Assembly (NCBI RefSeq): GCF_000741215.1
Contig: NZ_JGYX01000006.1
Location: forward strand, 57,889 to 121,888
DNA length: 64,000 nucleotides
Direction of reading: 5' to 3'
From: Bifidobacterium pullorum subsp. gallinarum
Lineage (GTDB): Bacteria; Actinomycetota; Actinomycetes; Actinomycetales; Bifidobacteriaceae
Shown: one piece after another, positions 16,999 through 25,005 of the stretch
Numbering within the stretch: the stretch's first letter is position 1
Layout of the letters: each line of letters starts with the position of its first letter
Translations under genes and position numbers: made by a program
The notes under the pieces: model-generated
The model's input: only the letters and a program-made list of their open reading frames with translations
Databases searched by the model: none
Told to the model about the DNA's origin: nothing

Positions 16999-17711
16999 TG
17001 CATGCCGCCCATGTAGTCCGCCAACGCCGTCAGGAACGCCTTCTTGCGCGGGCGGCTGATGCGCAGCCGCTCGCCGTTGGACATGACGCAGTCCTGATCC
17101 TCCACCGCCGCCACGTACCGCAGGTTCACCAGATAGCAGGAGTTCGACCGGAAGAAGTCATGGTCGGCCAGCCTAGCCTCCAGGTCCTTCAAGGTGCCGG
17201 TGATGGAGAGCTTGCCGCTGAGCGTGTGGATGATGATGGTGTGCCGGATCGATTCGATGTAGACGATGTCGGTCAGGTCCACGCGGATCTGTTTGGAGCC
17301 GGTTTCCACCAGCATCGAGTCGTTGGAATGGCGGCGCACCGTATCGATGGATCGTTTGAGTTCCTGGCTGAAGGCGAACCATGGCACCGGTTTGAGCAAG
17401 TAGGACAGCGCCTGCACTTCGTATCCGCTGATGGCGTACTGCGGCGCCGCGGTGATGAAGACGATGACGACGCCGTCGTCGCGCTCGCGTACGCGCCGTG
17501 CGGCCTCCATGCCGTCCATCTGCTTCATCTCGATGTCGAGCAGCAGGATGTCATAGACGGGTGTGTAGTGCTCGACCAGCGCCGCGCCGTCGTTGAATGC
17601 GGAGACGACGAACTGTTCGCCCTGCTCGCGCTGGTACCGGTTGAGATAATCGAGGATGAGCTGGCAGGCGGCGGGGTCGTCCTCGACCACACCGATTCGG
17701 ATAGGACGCAT
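16995..17711 (-). CDS. LytTR-family response regulator (AgrA/ComE type)
   Basis: A 238-residue regulator. The receiver domain (about 4-125) has acidic D11/D12, phospho-acceptor D59 in LLLDIEM and a conserved Lys in YLLKP. The C-terminal LytTR DNA-binding domain (about 140-235) shows the ...VYIESIRHTIIIHT...FFRSNSCYLVNLRYV pattern. It is transcribed together with the GHKL kinase. The start ATG has GGAGG upstream. Targets are not predictable; LytTR proteins usually bind paired 9-bp direct repeats, which I did not find with confidence in the window. Confidence 0.92.
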   Translation of the reverse strand: MRPIRIGVVEDDPAACQLILDYLNRYQREQGEQFVVSAFNDGAALVEHYTPVYDILLLDIEMKQMDGMEAARRVRERDDGVVIVFITAAPQYAISGYEVQALSYLLKPVPWFAFSQELKRSIDTVRRHSNDSMLVETGSKQIRVDLTDIVYIESIRHTIIIHTLSGKLSITGTLKDLEARLADHDFFRSNSCYLVNLRYVAAVEDQDCVMSNGERLRISRPRKKAFLTALADYMGGMQ

Positions 17712-17803
17712 GCAGCATCGCCTCCTTCGCCATTCAACCCTTCAAACAGCATACACGTTGCCGGTGATGCGGGTGGTTGAACGGTGCGACATGCCTCATA
17801 TGC

Positions 17804-17840
17804 GGAAGCGGCGCCCCGTTCGGTACGGGACGCCGCTTCC
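17804..17840 (-). terminator. Stem-loop after the ribokinase gene
   Basis: GGAAGCGGCG (17804-17813) pairs with CGCCGCTTCC (17831-17840), with CCCGT/ACGGG extending the stem. It lies 20 nt beyond the ribokinase stop on the minus strand. There is no U run, so it may be a 3' end stabiliser rather than a classical terminator. Confidence 0.55.
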
Positions 17841-17859
17841 GGTGATGACGGGCGTTATC

Positions 17860-18819
17860 TTACGCGAAGGCCGCGCGGATCTGCGCCGCGGTGCCGTAGG
17901 AGGCCTGCGCGCCGTAGTTGGTGGCGGCGTAGGCGGAGACGTAGGAGGCCAGTTGCGCGCTGTCCATCAGCGTCATGCCGGAGGACAGGCCGGCCAGGAT
18001 CGTGCCCATGAACGAGTCGCCGCAGCCGGTGGTGTCACGGGCCTGCACACGCACGGGGGAGATACGGTGGATGTCGTCGCCGTCGATGACCACGGAGCCG
18101 TCGCCGCCGAGCGTGATCACGGCCTGACGGAACCCGTAGTCGTGCATCTTGTCGGCGATGGCATGCCAGTCCATGCCGTCCCAGTCGTCATCCTCCGGCT
18201 CGTTGATGCCGAGCAGCTGGGCCATCTCGTGTTCGTTGACCAGCAGGATGTCGGAGGCTTCGATCAGTTCGCGCGGCAGTTCGGTGGTGAACGGGGAGTT
18301 GTTCAGCAGCACGGTGGCGCCGGCCTCACGCCCCATACGGGCCACGGCGGTGACCGTATCGATCGGGCTTTCCAAGCACAAGCCGATGGTGGGCGCGGCG
18401 GTGATCGCGTCCTTCATCGACTCCACGTACTCCACGGTGACCTGCGCGTTGGAGCCGGGGGAGTAGATGATGGTGTTCTCGCCGTTGGCGTCCACGGCGA
18501 TGACGGTGGTGCCGCTGGGGCCGAGGACGTGGCGCACGTACTGGGTGTCGACGCCCGCTTCGGTGAGCTTGCCCAGCAGGAAGTCGGCGTTGGCGTCGGA
18601 TCCGACCGCGCCGAAGATGCGGACGTTCGCGCCGATGCGGGCCGCGGCCGCCGCCTGGTTGCCGGATTTGCCGCCCGGCAGCACCTGCAGGGGGCCTCCG
18701 TTGACGGTTTCGCCCGGTCCGGGCAGGCGTTCGGTGGAGACCGTGTAGTCGGCGTTCATGGAACCGATGACGGATACGGCGCCATGAATGTCGTCGAGCT
18801 TCGCGAGGATGTCGTGCAT
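17860..18819 (-). CDS. rbsK: Ribokinase (PfkB family)
   Basis: A 319-residue PfkB-family sugar kinase. Motifs: N-terminal substrate-binding IGSMNADYTV, PfkB signature 1 GGKSGNQAAAAARIGA and the C-terminal ARDTTGCGDSFMGT motif carrying the catalytic base Asp. These match ribokinase more closely than fructokinase. Inferred role: phosphorylation of ribose released by the nucleoside hydrolase encoded two genes upstream. The start has AAGGAGC upstream. It is the last gene of a three-gene operon (hydrolase, MFS transporter, kinase). Confidence 0.9.
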   Translation of the reverse strand: MHDILAKLDDIHGAVSVIGSMNADYTVSTERLPGPGETVNGGPLQVLPGGKSGNQAAAAARIGANVRIFGAVGSDANADFLLGKLTEAGVDTQYVRHVLGPSGTTVIAVDANGENTIIYSPGSNAQVTVEYVESMKDAITAAPTIGLCLESPIDTVTAVARMGREAGATVLLNNSPFTTELPRELIEASDILLVNEHEMAQLLGINEPEDDDWDGMDWHAIADKMHDYGFRQAVITLGGDGSVVIDGDDIHRISPVRVQARDTTGCGDSFMGTILAGLSSGMTLMDSAQLASYVSAYAATNYGAQASYGTAAQIRAAFA

Positions 18820-18849
18820 GCTTGCTCCTTGGGGTTGGGGTGGTGGGGT

Positions 18850-18882
18850 GGTGCCGGAGGGAGCGGGCTCGTCTCCGGCACC
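18850..18882 (-). other. Intercistronic stem-loop between MFS and ribokinase genes
   Basis: GGTGCCGGAG (18850-18859) pairs with CTCCGGCACC (18873-18882). It lies in the 78-bp gap between the two genes and could set differential mRNA stability. No promoter is evident in the gap. Confidence 0.45.
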
Positions 18883-18897
18883 GGGTGCGAGAATCGG

Positions 18898-20304
18898 TTA
18901 CTTGGTTCCGTAGATGTGCTTGCGGAAGACGAGGTACACGATCAGGCCGAGCAGGATGACGCCCGCCGCGATGAGCAGCAGCTGCGAGTATCCCGTAGCG
19001 GCGGCTGCGCGTGCCGCCGCGGAGCCGGCCTCATCGACGGCCGGCACGCCCGCCAGCAGGCTGCCGAAGATGGCGATGCCGATGGACGGGGAGACGTTCA
19101 TCACCAGATCGTTCAGGCCCACGCCACGGCCGGATTCCTCGGTGGACAGCGTGCCGAGCACGGTGCTGACGACTGGCGAGTACAGCAGGCCGACGCCGCA
19201 GTACAGCACGCAGGCGCACAGGGTCAGGAGGATGAAGCCCTTGTCCACGCAGAACGCCGCACCGGCGAAACCGCACATGATCAGGCAGGCGGCCGTGATG
19301 ATGCCGGCCTGGCGTCCGATCTTGCCGATGATCACGCCGGAGGACGTGCCCACGATGGCGGCGCAGACGAACGCCCACACCAGATAGGTGGAGACCTGCG
19401 AGGAGTCCATGTTGTACAGGGCGCCGCCGATGGCGTTGTAGAACGGGGAGACCACGTAGTTGGTGAAGTAGAACAGCGCGATCAGCGAGATGGCCATGAG
19501 CCAGCGGGTGTTCTTGAAGAACGCCGGGGTGATGAACGGGTTCTTGGCCTTGGAGATGTACACGCCGAAGCCGATGAACAGCACGGCGGCCAGGGCGATC
19601 ATCCACCAACTCATGTAGGAGAAGAACAGCGTCAGGAAGGCGGTGGCCACGCCGAAGATCACGAAGCCGACCGTGTCGATCTTGTCGCCGCTGCCGTTGC
19701 TGTCGGGCAGGTTCTTGAGCAGGATCGGCAGGAAGATGATGGTGACGGCCGGGATCAGAAACAGGAACTGCCAGCTGATGGTGCTCAGGAAGCCGGCGGC
19801 GAACACGCCGATCGAGGCGGACAGCTGGTAGGCGGCGGTGTACAGGCCGAAGAAGATCACCTTGAGTGAGTTCTTCAGGTACTTGGTGGCCACCACCAGG
19901 AATGCGGAGCCTGCCACCTGCTCGCCGGCGGTCTGCAGCACGCGGGCGATGATGACCGTCCACAGGTTCGCCGGCAGGAAGTAGTTGGCGAAGAAGCCGA
20001 ACAGGGAGCCGACGAACAGTACGATCAGGCCGACGGTGACCAGTCTGCGCAGCGAGATGAAGTCGCCGAGCGAGCCGTAGATGAAGCAGACGATGCCGAG
20101 CACCAGGCTCGGGAACGCGGTGATCAGCGAGGCCTGGTCGGGTGCGCCGACGTCGGCGCCGACCTGCTGGAAGACCAGGTTGAAGCCCTGCAGGCACAGG
20201 GTGCCCAGGACGAAGGTGATGAGCAGGGGGATCAGCGCGCGGATCGCCATCTTGTTGGTGGCGTCGTCGACGTCCTGCTCGACAACAGTGGTGTTGTCAG
20301 CCAT
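18898..20304 (-). CDS. MFS transporter, putative nucleoside or ribose transporter
   Basis: A 468-residue major facilitator with about 14 hydrophobic helices, similar in layout to DHA2-like MFS proteins (SLVLGIVCFIYGSLGDFISLRRLV loop after helix 2; ARVLQTAGEQVAGSAFLVVATKY). By sequence alone it would be called a drug-efflux-like MFS protein. Its position between a nucleoside hydrolase and a ribokinase suggests import of nucleosides or ribose, which is inference. I chose the ATG at 20304 because GAAAGGA lies at good distance; an ATG three codons upstream would sit directly on that ribosome site. Confidence 0.8.
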   Translation of the reverse strand: MADNTTVVEQDVDDATNKMAIRALIPLLITFVLGTLCLQGFNLVFQQVGADVGAPDQASLITAFPSLVLGIVCFIYGSLGDFISLRRLVTVGLIVLFVGSLFGFFANYFLPANLWTVIIARVLQTAGEQVAGSAFLVVATKYLKNSLKVIFFGLYTAAYQLSASIGVFAAGFLSTISWQFLFLIPAVTIIFLPILLKNLPDSNGSGDKIDTVGFVIFGVATAFLTLFFSYMSWWMIALAAVLFIGFGVYISKAKNPFITPAFFKNTRWLMAISLIALFYFTNYVVSPFYNAIGGALYNMDSSQVSTYLVWAFVCAAIVGTSSGVIIGKIGRQAGIITAACLIMCGFAGAAFCVDKGFILLTLCACVLYCGVGLLYSPVVSTVLGTLSTEESGRGVGLNDLVMNVSPSIGIAIFGSLLAGVPAVDEAGSAAARAAAATGYSQLLLIAAGVILLGLIVYLVFRKHIYGTK

Positions 20305-20379
20305 GGTTTGCATCCTTTCGATAACGTTCACATGTCGGTTGGACTCGATTTATTTGCCGCCGCGGCGGCCATGCGCGAC

Positions 20380-21336
20380 TCAGCCTGCGTTGCGAGCCAA
20401 TCCGGTGATGCGGGTCATGAATTCGTTCAGGAAGCGCGGCACATCCACGCCGACGGCCGCCTGCATGGTCTTGACCGGGTCGTTCAGACGCGTGTTGTCC
20501 CCGATGGTGCGCCCGCGGGTCGGGCCCTCGACGTCCACCTGCAGGTTGATCGGCAGCGTGGTGACCAGCGTCGGGTCCACGGCCACGCCGACGGCGAGCG
20601 GATCGTGCAGGCCGCAGCCACCCAGATGCGGCGAGGTGGTCTCGTAGGCCTTGATATAGAAGTCGGTCATGTCGGCGAGGAAGTCGCCGGCCTTGGTGTT
20701 CAGGTCGCGCCACTGCTGCGTCTCCTTGTAGGTCAGGAGCGTCTGCAGGGTCACGTCGAGGCCGACCATGGTGGCCGGCGCGCCGGAACGGAACAGGTAG
20801 TCCGCGGCGTCCGGATCCTGGGAGATGTTCGCCTCCACGCAGCAGTTCACGTTGCCGCACACCGTCAGGGCGCCGCCCATCAGCACGATCTTGCCAATCT
20901 TATCCTTGATCTCGGGGGCCTTGCGGATGGCCGCGGCGATGTTGGTCATCGGGCCGGTCGGCACGTAGACGAGGTCCTTGCCGTAGGTCTTGACCGCGTC
21001 GATGATGAAGTCGACGGCGGGTTCGGTTTCGGCCTCGCGTGCGGAGTCGGGGATGTCCACGTCGCCGATACCGTTGTTGCCGTGAATGAACTTGGAGATC
21101 TCCAGGACCTCGAAGCCGTCCGTGGCTTCCGAATGCGGGATACCTTTATATACCTTGACCTCGGGGTGGCCGAGCAGTTCGGTGATGGCCAGCGCGTTGC
21201 GCACACCCTGCTCCAGCAGCACGTTGCCGTAGGTGCCGGTGATGCCGATGAGCTCGACCTCGGGGCTGCCCAGCGCGTAGGCGATGGCGAGGGCGTCGTC
21301 GACACCGGTGTCCAAATCGAGAATGAGCTTTGTCAT
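20380..21336 (-). CDS. Inosine/uridine-preferring nucleoside hydrolase
   Basis: A 318-residue enzyme of the IUNH family. The calcium-binding signature LDLDTGVDDALA is at residues 6-17, VPTGPMTNIAAA in the middle and GGCGLHDPLAV, with the catalytic-site His-Asp, near residue 230. It cleaves ribonucleosides to free base plus ribose. First gene of an operon with an MFS transporter and a ribokinase, together making a nucleoside-to-ribose-5-phosphate route. The start is the ATG at 21336, preceded by GGAAGGGAAA. About 200 bp upstream lies a large spaced palindrome (21536-21565) likely to be its operator. Confidence 0.9.
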   Translation of the reverse strand: MTKLILDLDTGVDDALAIAYALGSPEVELIGITGTYGNVLLEQGVRNALAITELLGHPEVKVYKGIPHSEATDGFEVLEISKFIHGNNGIGDVDIPDSAREAETEPAVDFIIDAVKTYGKDLVYVPTGPMTNIAAAIRKAPEIKDKIGKIVLMGGALTVCGNVNCCVEANISQDPDAADYLFRSGAPATMVGLDVTLQTLLTYKETQQWRDLNTKAGDFLADMTDFYIKAYETTSPHLGGCGLHDPLAVGVAVDPTLVTTLPINLQVDVEGPTRGRTIGDNTRLNDPVKTMQAAVGVDVPRFLNEFMTRITGLARNAG

Positions 21337-21535
21337 GGGATTTCCCTTCCTACTTGTCGAGGCCGTTCCTGGACGCGACCTCGGTGAGCCCGGGGCAAAG
21401 AGGTCGGCCCTCGAACTCCGCGGCTGCCGCCGTGTCGTCTTCGATCGGTTAGCAATACAGCCTGGCGGGCTGGCGGCCCGCGTAGTTCCATGATAAATGG
21501 AGTCAGGAGGGGTGTTCGGGAAAGCCGATAATTTC

Positions 21536-21565
21536 AACGTTTTAGCGGCGTGTTGCTAAAACGTT
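21536..21565. promoter_or_regulatory. Spaced palindrome, probable operator of the nucleoside operon
   Basis: AACGTTTTAGC and GCTAAAACGTT form perfect 11-bp arms around an 8-bp spacer, in the gap between the nucleoside hydrolase gene (minus strand) and msmK (plus strand). It is too AT-rich and spaced to be a terminator and has the look of a LacI-type or similar dimer site. No regulator gene lies beside it. The remainder of 21337-21778 shows no gene. Confidence 0.55.
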
Positions 21566-21778
21566 ATATCCGTTGATATTAAGCGATTTGCGTGGGGCGT
21601 TGAGGCTCTTCTCGGCGGTCGGTGTGCACCCCGCGTTCCATGCATATCCGCGCGGCGGCGAACGGGGGTCGATGACGAATGGGGCGGGCGGGCGCCACAG
21701 TGATTGCGTCGGGGTGCCTGTGCTGCCATGATCCTCGTGAAGGGGTTGTGAGCGTTAACACGCCGAGAAACGCCACCC

Positions 21779-21806
21779 TTGCCATTAATGCGAACTGGTG
21801 TATAGT
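21779..21806 (+). promoter_or_regulatory. Promoter of the msmK-type ATPase gene
   Basis: TTGCCA (21779-21784), a 16-bp spacer and TATAGT (21801-21806) lie about 150 bp upstream of the ATG, leaving a long 5' leader. Just upstream, GTGAGCGTTAACAC (around 21748-21761) has symmetrical outer GTG/CAC bases and might be a regulator site. Confidence 0.65.
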
Positions 21807-21959
21807 AGAGCGTGGCTCAAAGAAGAGAACCTTCAATGGACCGGATAAGTAAACGCCGAAGTCTACGGTTTCCGATGTCGGGCGCTGTAGGCGGACGCAC
21901 AACCACCTTCCACAACGGATCGTGAGGCACGTACCTGCCTCTGAAAGGATGAACATATC

Positions 21960-23087
21960 ATGGCAGAAGTCGTATTTGACCATGTCACTCGTATCTACCC
22001 GGGCAACGATAAGCCTTCGGTGGATGATCTGAATCTGGATATCAAGGACGGCGAGTTCCTCGTGCTGGTCGGCCCCTCTGGCTGCGGTAAGTCCACCACC
22101 CTGCGCATGCTCGCTGGTCTGGAAGAGGTCAACAAGGGCCGCATCCTCATCGGTGGCAAGGATGTCACCACCATGCAGCCGAAGGATCGCGACATCGCCA
22201 TGGTGTTCCAGAACTACGCTCTGTACCCGCACATGACCGTCGCCGACAACATGGGCTTCGCTCTGAAGATCGCCGGCACCCCGAAGGACGAGATCCGCAA
22301 GCGCGTCGAGAAGGCCGCCGAGATTCTCGACCTGACCGAGTACCTCGATCGTAAGCCGAAGGCTCTGTCCGGTGGTCAGCGTCAGCGTGTGGCCATGGGT
22401 CGCGCCATCGTGCGTGAGCCGAAGGTCTTCCTCATGGACGAGCCGCTGTCGAACCTCGACGCCAAGCTCCGTGTGCAGACCCGTACTCAGATCGCCGCCC
22501 TGCAGCGTCAGCTGGGTGTCACCACCCTGTACGTGACCCACGATCAGACCGAGGCTCTGACGATGGGCGACCGCATCGCCGTCATCAAGCTCGGCATCCT
22601 GCAGCAGGTCGGCGCTCCGACCGAGCTGTACGATCGCCCGGCGAACGTCTTCGTGGCCGGCTTCATCGGCTCCCCGTCGATGAACATCAACACCCACCCG
22701 GTGATCAACGGTCAGGCCAAGATCGGTGAGGATACCATCGATCTGCCGCGCGAGGCTGTTGCCAAGCTGACCGCCGAGGACAATGGTCAGATCATCGTCG
22801 GCTTCCGTCCGGAAGACGCCGATCTCGCCGTTGCTGATGATCCCAACGCCTTCTCACTGAAGGTTGTCAACGTCGAGGATCTGGGCTCCGACGGCTACAT
22901 CTACGGCAATATCATCACCGATGGATCCGCCGCCGAGGCTTCGACGATGATGTCCGATCAGAACAAGCTCACCACGGTTCGCGTGAACCCGCGTGCGCTG
23001 CCGAAGATCGGCGACACCGTCAAGATCAAGATCGACCCGACCAAGATGCACCTGTTCGCTCCGTCGACCGAGCTGCGTCTGAACTAA
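21960..23087 (+). CDS. msmK: Sugar ABC transporter ATP-binding protein, MsmK/UgpC type
   Basis: A 375-residue ATPase of the carbohydrate importer class. It has Walker [10 protein letters not shown] (about 39-47), Q loop, signature [14 protein letters not shown], Walker [16 protein letters not shown] and the H-loop THDQTEAL, followed by a C-terminal OB-fold regulatory domain. It stands alone, with its own promoter and terminator. Both sugar importers in this window (26.3 and 44.5 kb) have a binding protein and two permeases but no ATPase, so this protein very likely energises them and others elsewhere. Shared ATPases of this type are known in bifidobacteria and streptococci. Start ATG has GAAAGGA upstream. 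Confidence 0.93.
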   Translation: MAEVVFDHVTRIYPGNDKPSVDDLNLDIKDGEFLVLVGPSGCGKSTTLRMLAGLEEVNKGRILIGGKDVTTMQPKDRDIAMVFQNYALYPHMTVADNMGFALKIAGTPKDEIRKRVEKAAEILDLTEYLDRKPKALSGGQRQRVAMGRAIVREPKVFLMDEPLSNLDAKLRVQTRTQIAALQRQLGVTTLYVTHDQTEALTMGDRIAVIKLGILQQVGAPTELYDRPANVFVAGFIGSPSMNINTHPVINGQAKIGEDTIDLPREAVAKLTAEDNGQIIVGFRPEDADLAVADDPNAFSLKVVNVEDLGSDGYIYGNIITDGSAAEASTMMSDQNKLTTVRVNPRALPKIGDTVKIKIDPTKMHLFAPSTELRLN

Positions 23088-23157
23088 TGCTTGGCAGGGC
23101 TGCATAAGCCCGGTCAACCATTACACGAGGCATTCTCTTCCTCTCTTTGGCCTCGTG

Positions 23158-23196
23158 GGAAAAGGCTCCGCATGGCTGCGGGGCCTTTTCTTTTGC
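23158..23196 (+). terminator. Terminator after msmK
   Basis: AAAAGGCTCCGCA and TGCGGGGCCTTTT form a stem with loop TGGC, followed by CTTTT on the plus strand. Confidence 0.8.
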
Positions 23197-23266
23197 GATG
23201 TGTGCGTTTTGCATGGGAAGCCGCCGCCCGCCCAACCTCAGTCGGCGAGTTGGCCCCCGTGCCGGT

Positions 23267-23279
23267 TACATTAGAGGCT
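23267..23279 (+). promoter_or_regulatory. Leaderless-type -10 of the DUF4032 gene
   Basis: TACATT (23267-23272) ends 7 nt before the ATG at 23280. AGAGG sits only 2 nt from the start, too close for a normal ribosome site. No good -35 was seen. Confidence 0.5.
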
Positions 23280-24749
23280 ATGGAATTGACTGATCTGCCG
23301 CAGATGGATCCGCGTGTGCTCAAGGCCACGTCGGTGAAGGCCGACCCGACCGCCCCGGCAACGGCGGAGCCGCAGGCGCTGAAAATCACCGCCGCGAGCT
23401 CGAACCCGAAGATGTTCACCCTGCCGTGGGAGAAGCCGCTGGCTACCTGGCCGGACGAACTGCTCGCCAATCTGCCCCGAGGCATCTCCCGCCACGTCGT
23501 GCGTTTCGTGCACGTCGGCGATTCCGTGTACGCCATGAAGGAGATCACCCGCAACGTCGCCGAGCGCGAGTACGAGCTGCTGCGCCGTCTGGAGAAGCTC
23601 GAACTGCCCACCGTCGAGCCGATCGCCGTGGTGACGGGCCGTCATACCCGTGAAGGTGAGCCGTTGGAGGCGATTCTGGTCACCCGGCATCTGAAGTTCT
23701 CGCTGCCGTACCGTGCCCTGTTCGCCCGCAACCTGCGTCCGGACACGGCCGAACGTCTGATCGACGCCTTGGCCGTGCTGATGGTGCGTCTGCACCTCGC
23801 CGGTTTCTACTGGGGCGATGTCTCGCTGTCGAACGTCCTGTTCCTGCGCGATGCCGACGCGTTCTCCGCGTTCCTGGTGGACGCTGAGACCGGCGATCTG
23901 CATGTCAGCCTGTCTGAAGGCCAGCGCGAATACGATATCGACCTGGCTCGCACGAATATCATCGGCGAACTGATGGATCTGAGCTCCGGCGCGCTGTTGC
24001 CCAGCGAGGTCGACGAAGTGGAGGTCGGCAACCGTCTGGTGGAGCGCTACCATTCGCTGTGGAGCGCCCTAACCGACGTGGACAGCTTCAGCCCCGATGA
24101 GATGTGGAAGATCGAGAAACGTGTCAACAGGCTCAACGAATTGGGCTTCGACGTGGACGAGCTGGAGATGAACACCACACCGGACGGCAACCGCGTGCTG
24201 GTGCGTCCGCGTGTGGTGGATGCGGGCTATGCCTCGCGCAAGCTGCTGCGTCTGACCGGTCTGGATGTGCAGGAGAACCAGGCCAAGCGACTGCTCAACG
24301 ACCTGGACGCCTACCGCGCCTCCACCTGGCGTCAGGGTGAGGATCTGGAGATCGTGGCCACCGACTGGATGCGCGAGGTGTTCGAACCCACCGTGCGCAT
24401 GATTCCGGCCGAATACCGCTCCCAGATCGAGCCGGCGCAGTTCTTCCACGAGGTGCTGACCCACCGCTGGTTCCTGGCCGAACAGGCCGGGCACGACGTG
24501 CCGATGGTCGAGGCCGTGGAAAGCTACATTGCCAGCGTGCTGCCGAAGTACAAGCTGGACGCCTCGGTGATGGCCGCCATTAATGCCGACGCCGATTCGG
24601 GCGTGATCGACGACGAGCGCACATTCGACACCAACACGTACGGCAATGGCGTGTTCGACGCCGACGGTCGCCCCGCGCACCTGCGGGCCGACGATGACGA
24701 TGATTACAATCCCGACGACGACCCCGACGCCGCCGTCTGGAGCCACTGA
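23280..24749 (+). CDS. DUF4032 domain protein with kinase-like N-terminal half
   Basis: A 489-residue protein conserved in actinobacteria. Residues about 85-245 resemble a small lipopolysaccharide-kinase/Hanks-like fold: VYAMKEITRNVAEREYELLRRL (a possible VxMK ATP-binding lysine and a following Glu), then HLAGFYWGDVSLSNVLF as a divergent catalytic loop and AFLVDAETGDL. The C-terminal half (about 250-440) fits DUF4032. The tail is Asp-rich. Biochemical role is unknown; a phosphotransferase is possible but not shown. The start is taken at the ATG just after the -10-like TACATT. It is monocistronic between msmK and the LacI gene. Confidence 0.78.
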   Translation: MELTDLPQMDPRVLKATSVKADPTAPATAEPQALKITAASSNPKMFTLPWEKPLATWPDELLANLPRGISRHVVRFVHVGDSVYAMKEITRNVAEREYELLRRLEKLELPTVEPIAVVTGRHTREGEPLEAILVTRHLKFSLPYRALFARNLRPDTAERLIDALAVLMVRLHLAGFYWGDVSLSNVLFLRDADAFSAFLVDAETGDLHVSLSEGQREYDIDLARTNIIGELMDLSSGALLPSEVDEVEVGNRLVERYHSLWSALTDVDSFSPDEMWKIEKRVNRLNELGFDVDELEMNTTPDGNRVLVRPRVVDAGYASRKLLRLTGLDVQENQAKRLLNDLDAYRASTWRQGEDLEIVATDWMREVFEPTVRMIPAEYRSQIEPAQFFHEVLTHRWFLAEQAGHDVPMVEAVESYIASVLPKYKLDASVMAAINADADSGVIDDERTFDTNTYGNGVFDADGRPAHLRADDDDDYNPDDDPDAAVWSH

Positions 24750-24861
24750 TCGTTCCCCAAACCGGAACCGGCTGACGGGGGCCGTGGCGCGTCCAAGCGT
24801 CGCGGCCCTTGCCCGTATGTGCCCGCCGCGACTTCGGCATCGCGCGCACCCTCTATGGTGG

Positions 24862-24905
24862 AATCATGGCGCTGCCTACGGCATAATCATGGTGCTTCCT
24901 GCGGC
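24862..24905 (+). repeat. Imperfect 23-bp tandem repeat upstream of the LacI gene
   Basis: Two copies of AATCATGG(C/T)GCT(G/T)CCT(A/G)CGGC with a 23-bp period lie in the 256-bp gap between the DUF4032 and LacI genes. Nothing else in 24750-24960 looks genic. Confidence 0.5.
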
Positions 24906-24963
24906 GGAGTTATGGACCATAGAAGAATCGTCCGCCGACGCGAACATCTGTTCCTGCGGTGCT

Positions 24964-25005
24964 GTTTTCCGGAAAACGCCTGGTTAAGCGGTTAAAGTAG
25001 AGGGT
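24964..25005 (+). promoter_or_regulatory. Promoter/operator of the LacI regulator gene
   Basis: A perfect palindrome GTTTTCCGGAAAAC (24964-24977) is followed by GGTTAAGCGGTTAA (24982-24995) and TAAAGT (24993-24998), whose end is 7 nt from the ATG. The GCGGTTA core is shared with the three sites upstream of the binding-protein gene at 26.2 kb, which suggests autoregulation. Confidence 0.5.

Noticed and set aside
20305..20379. Separate promoter searched for between nucleoside hydrolase and MFS genes
   Set aside because: Only 75 bp with no convincing hexamers; a single operon is simpler.
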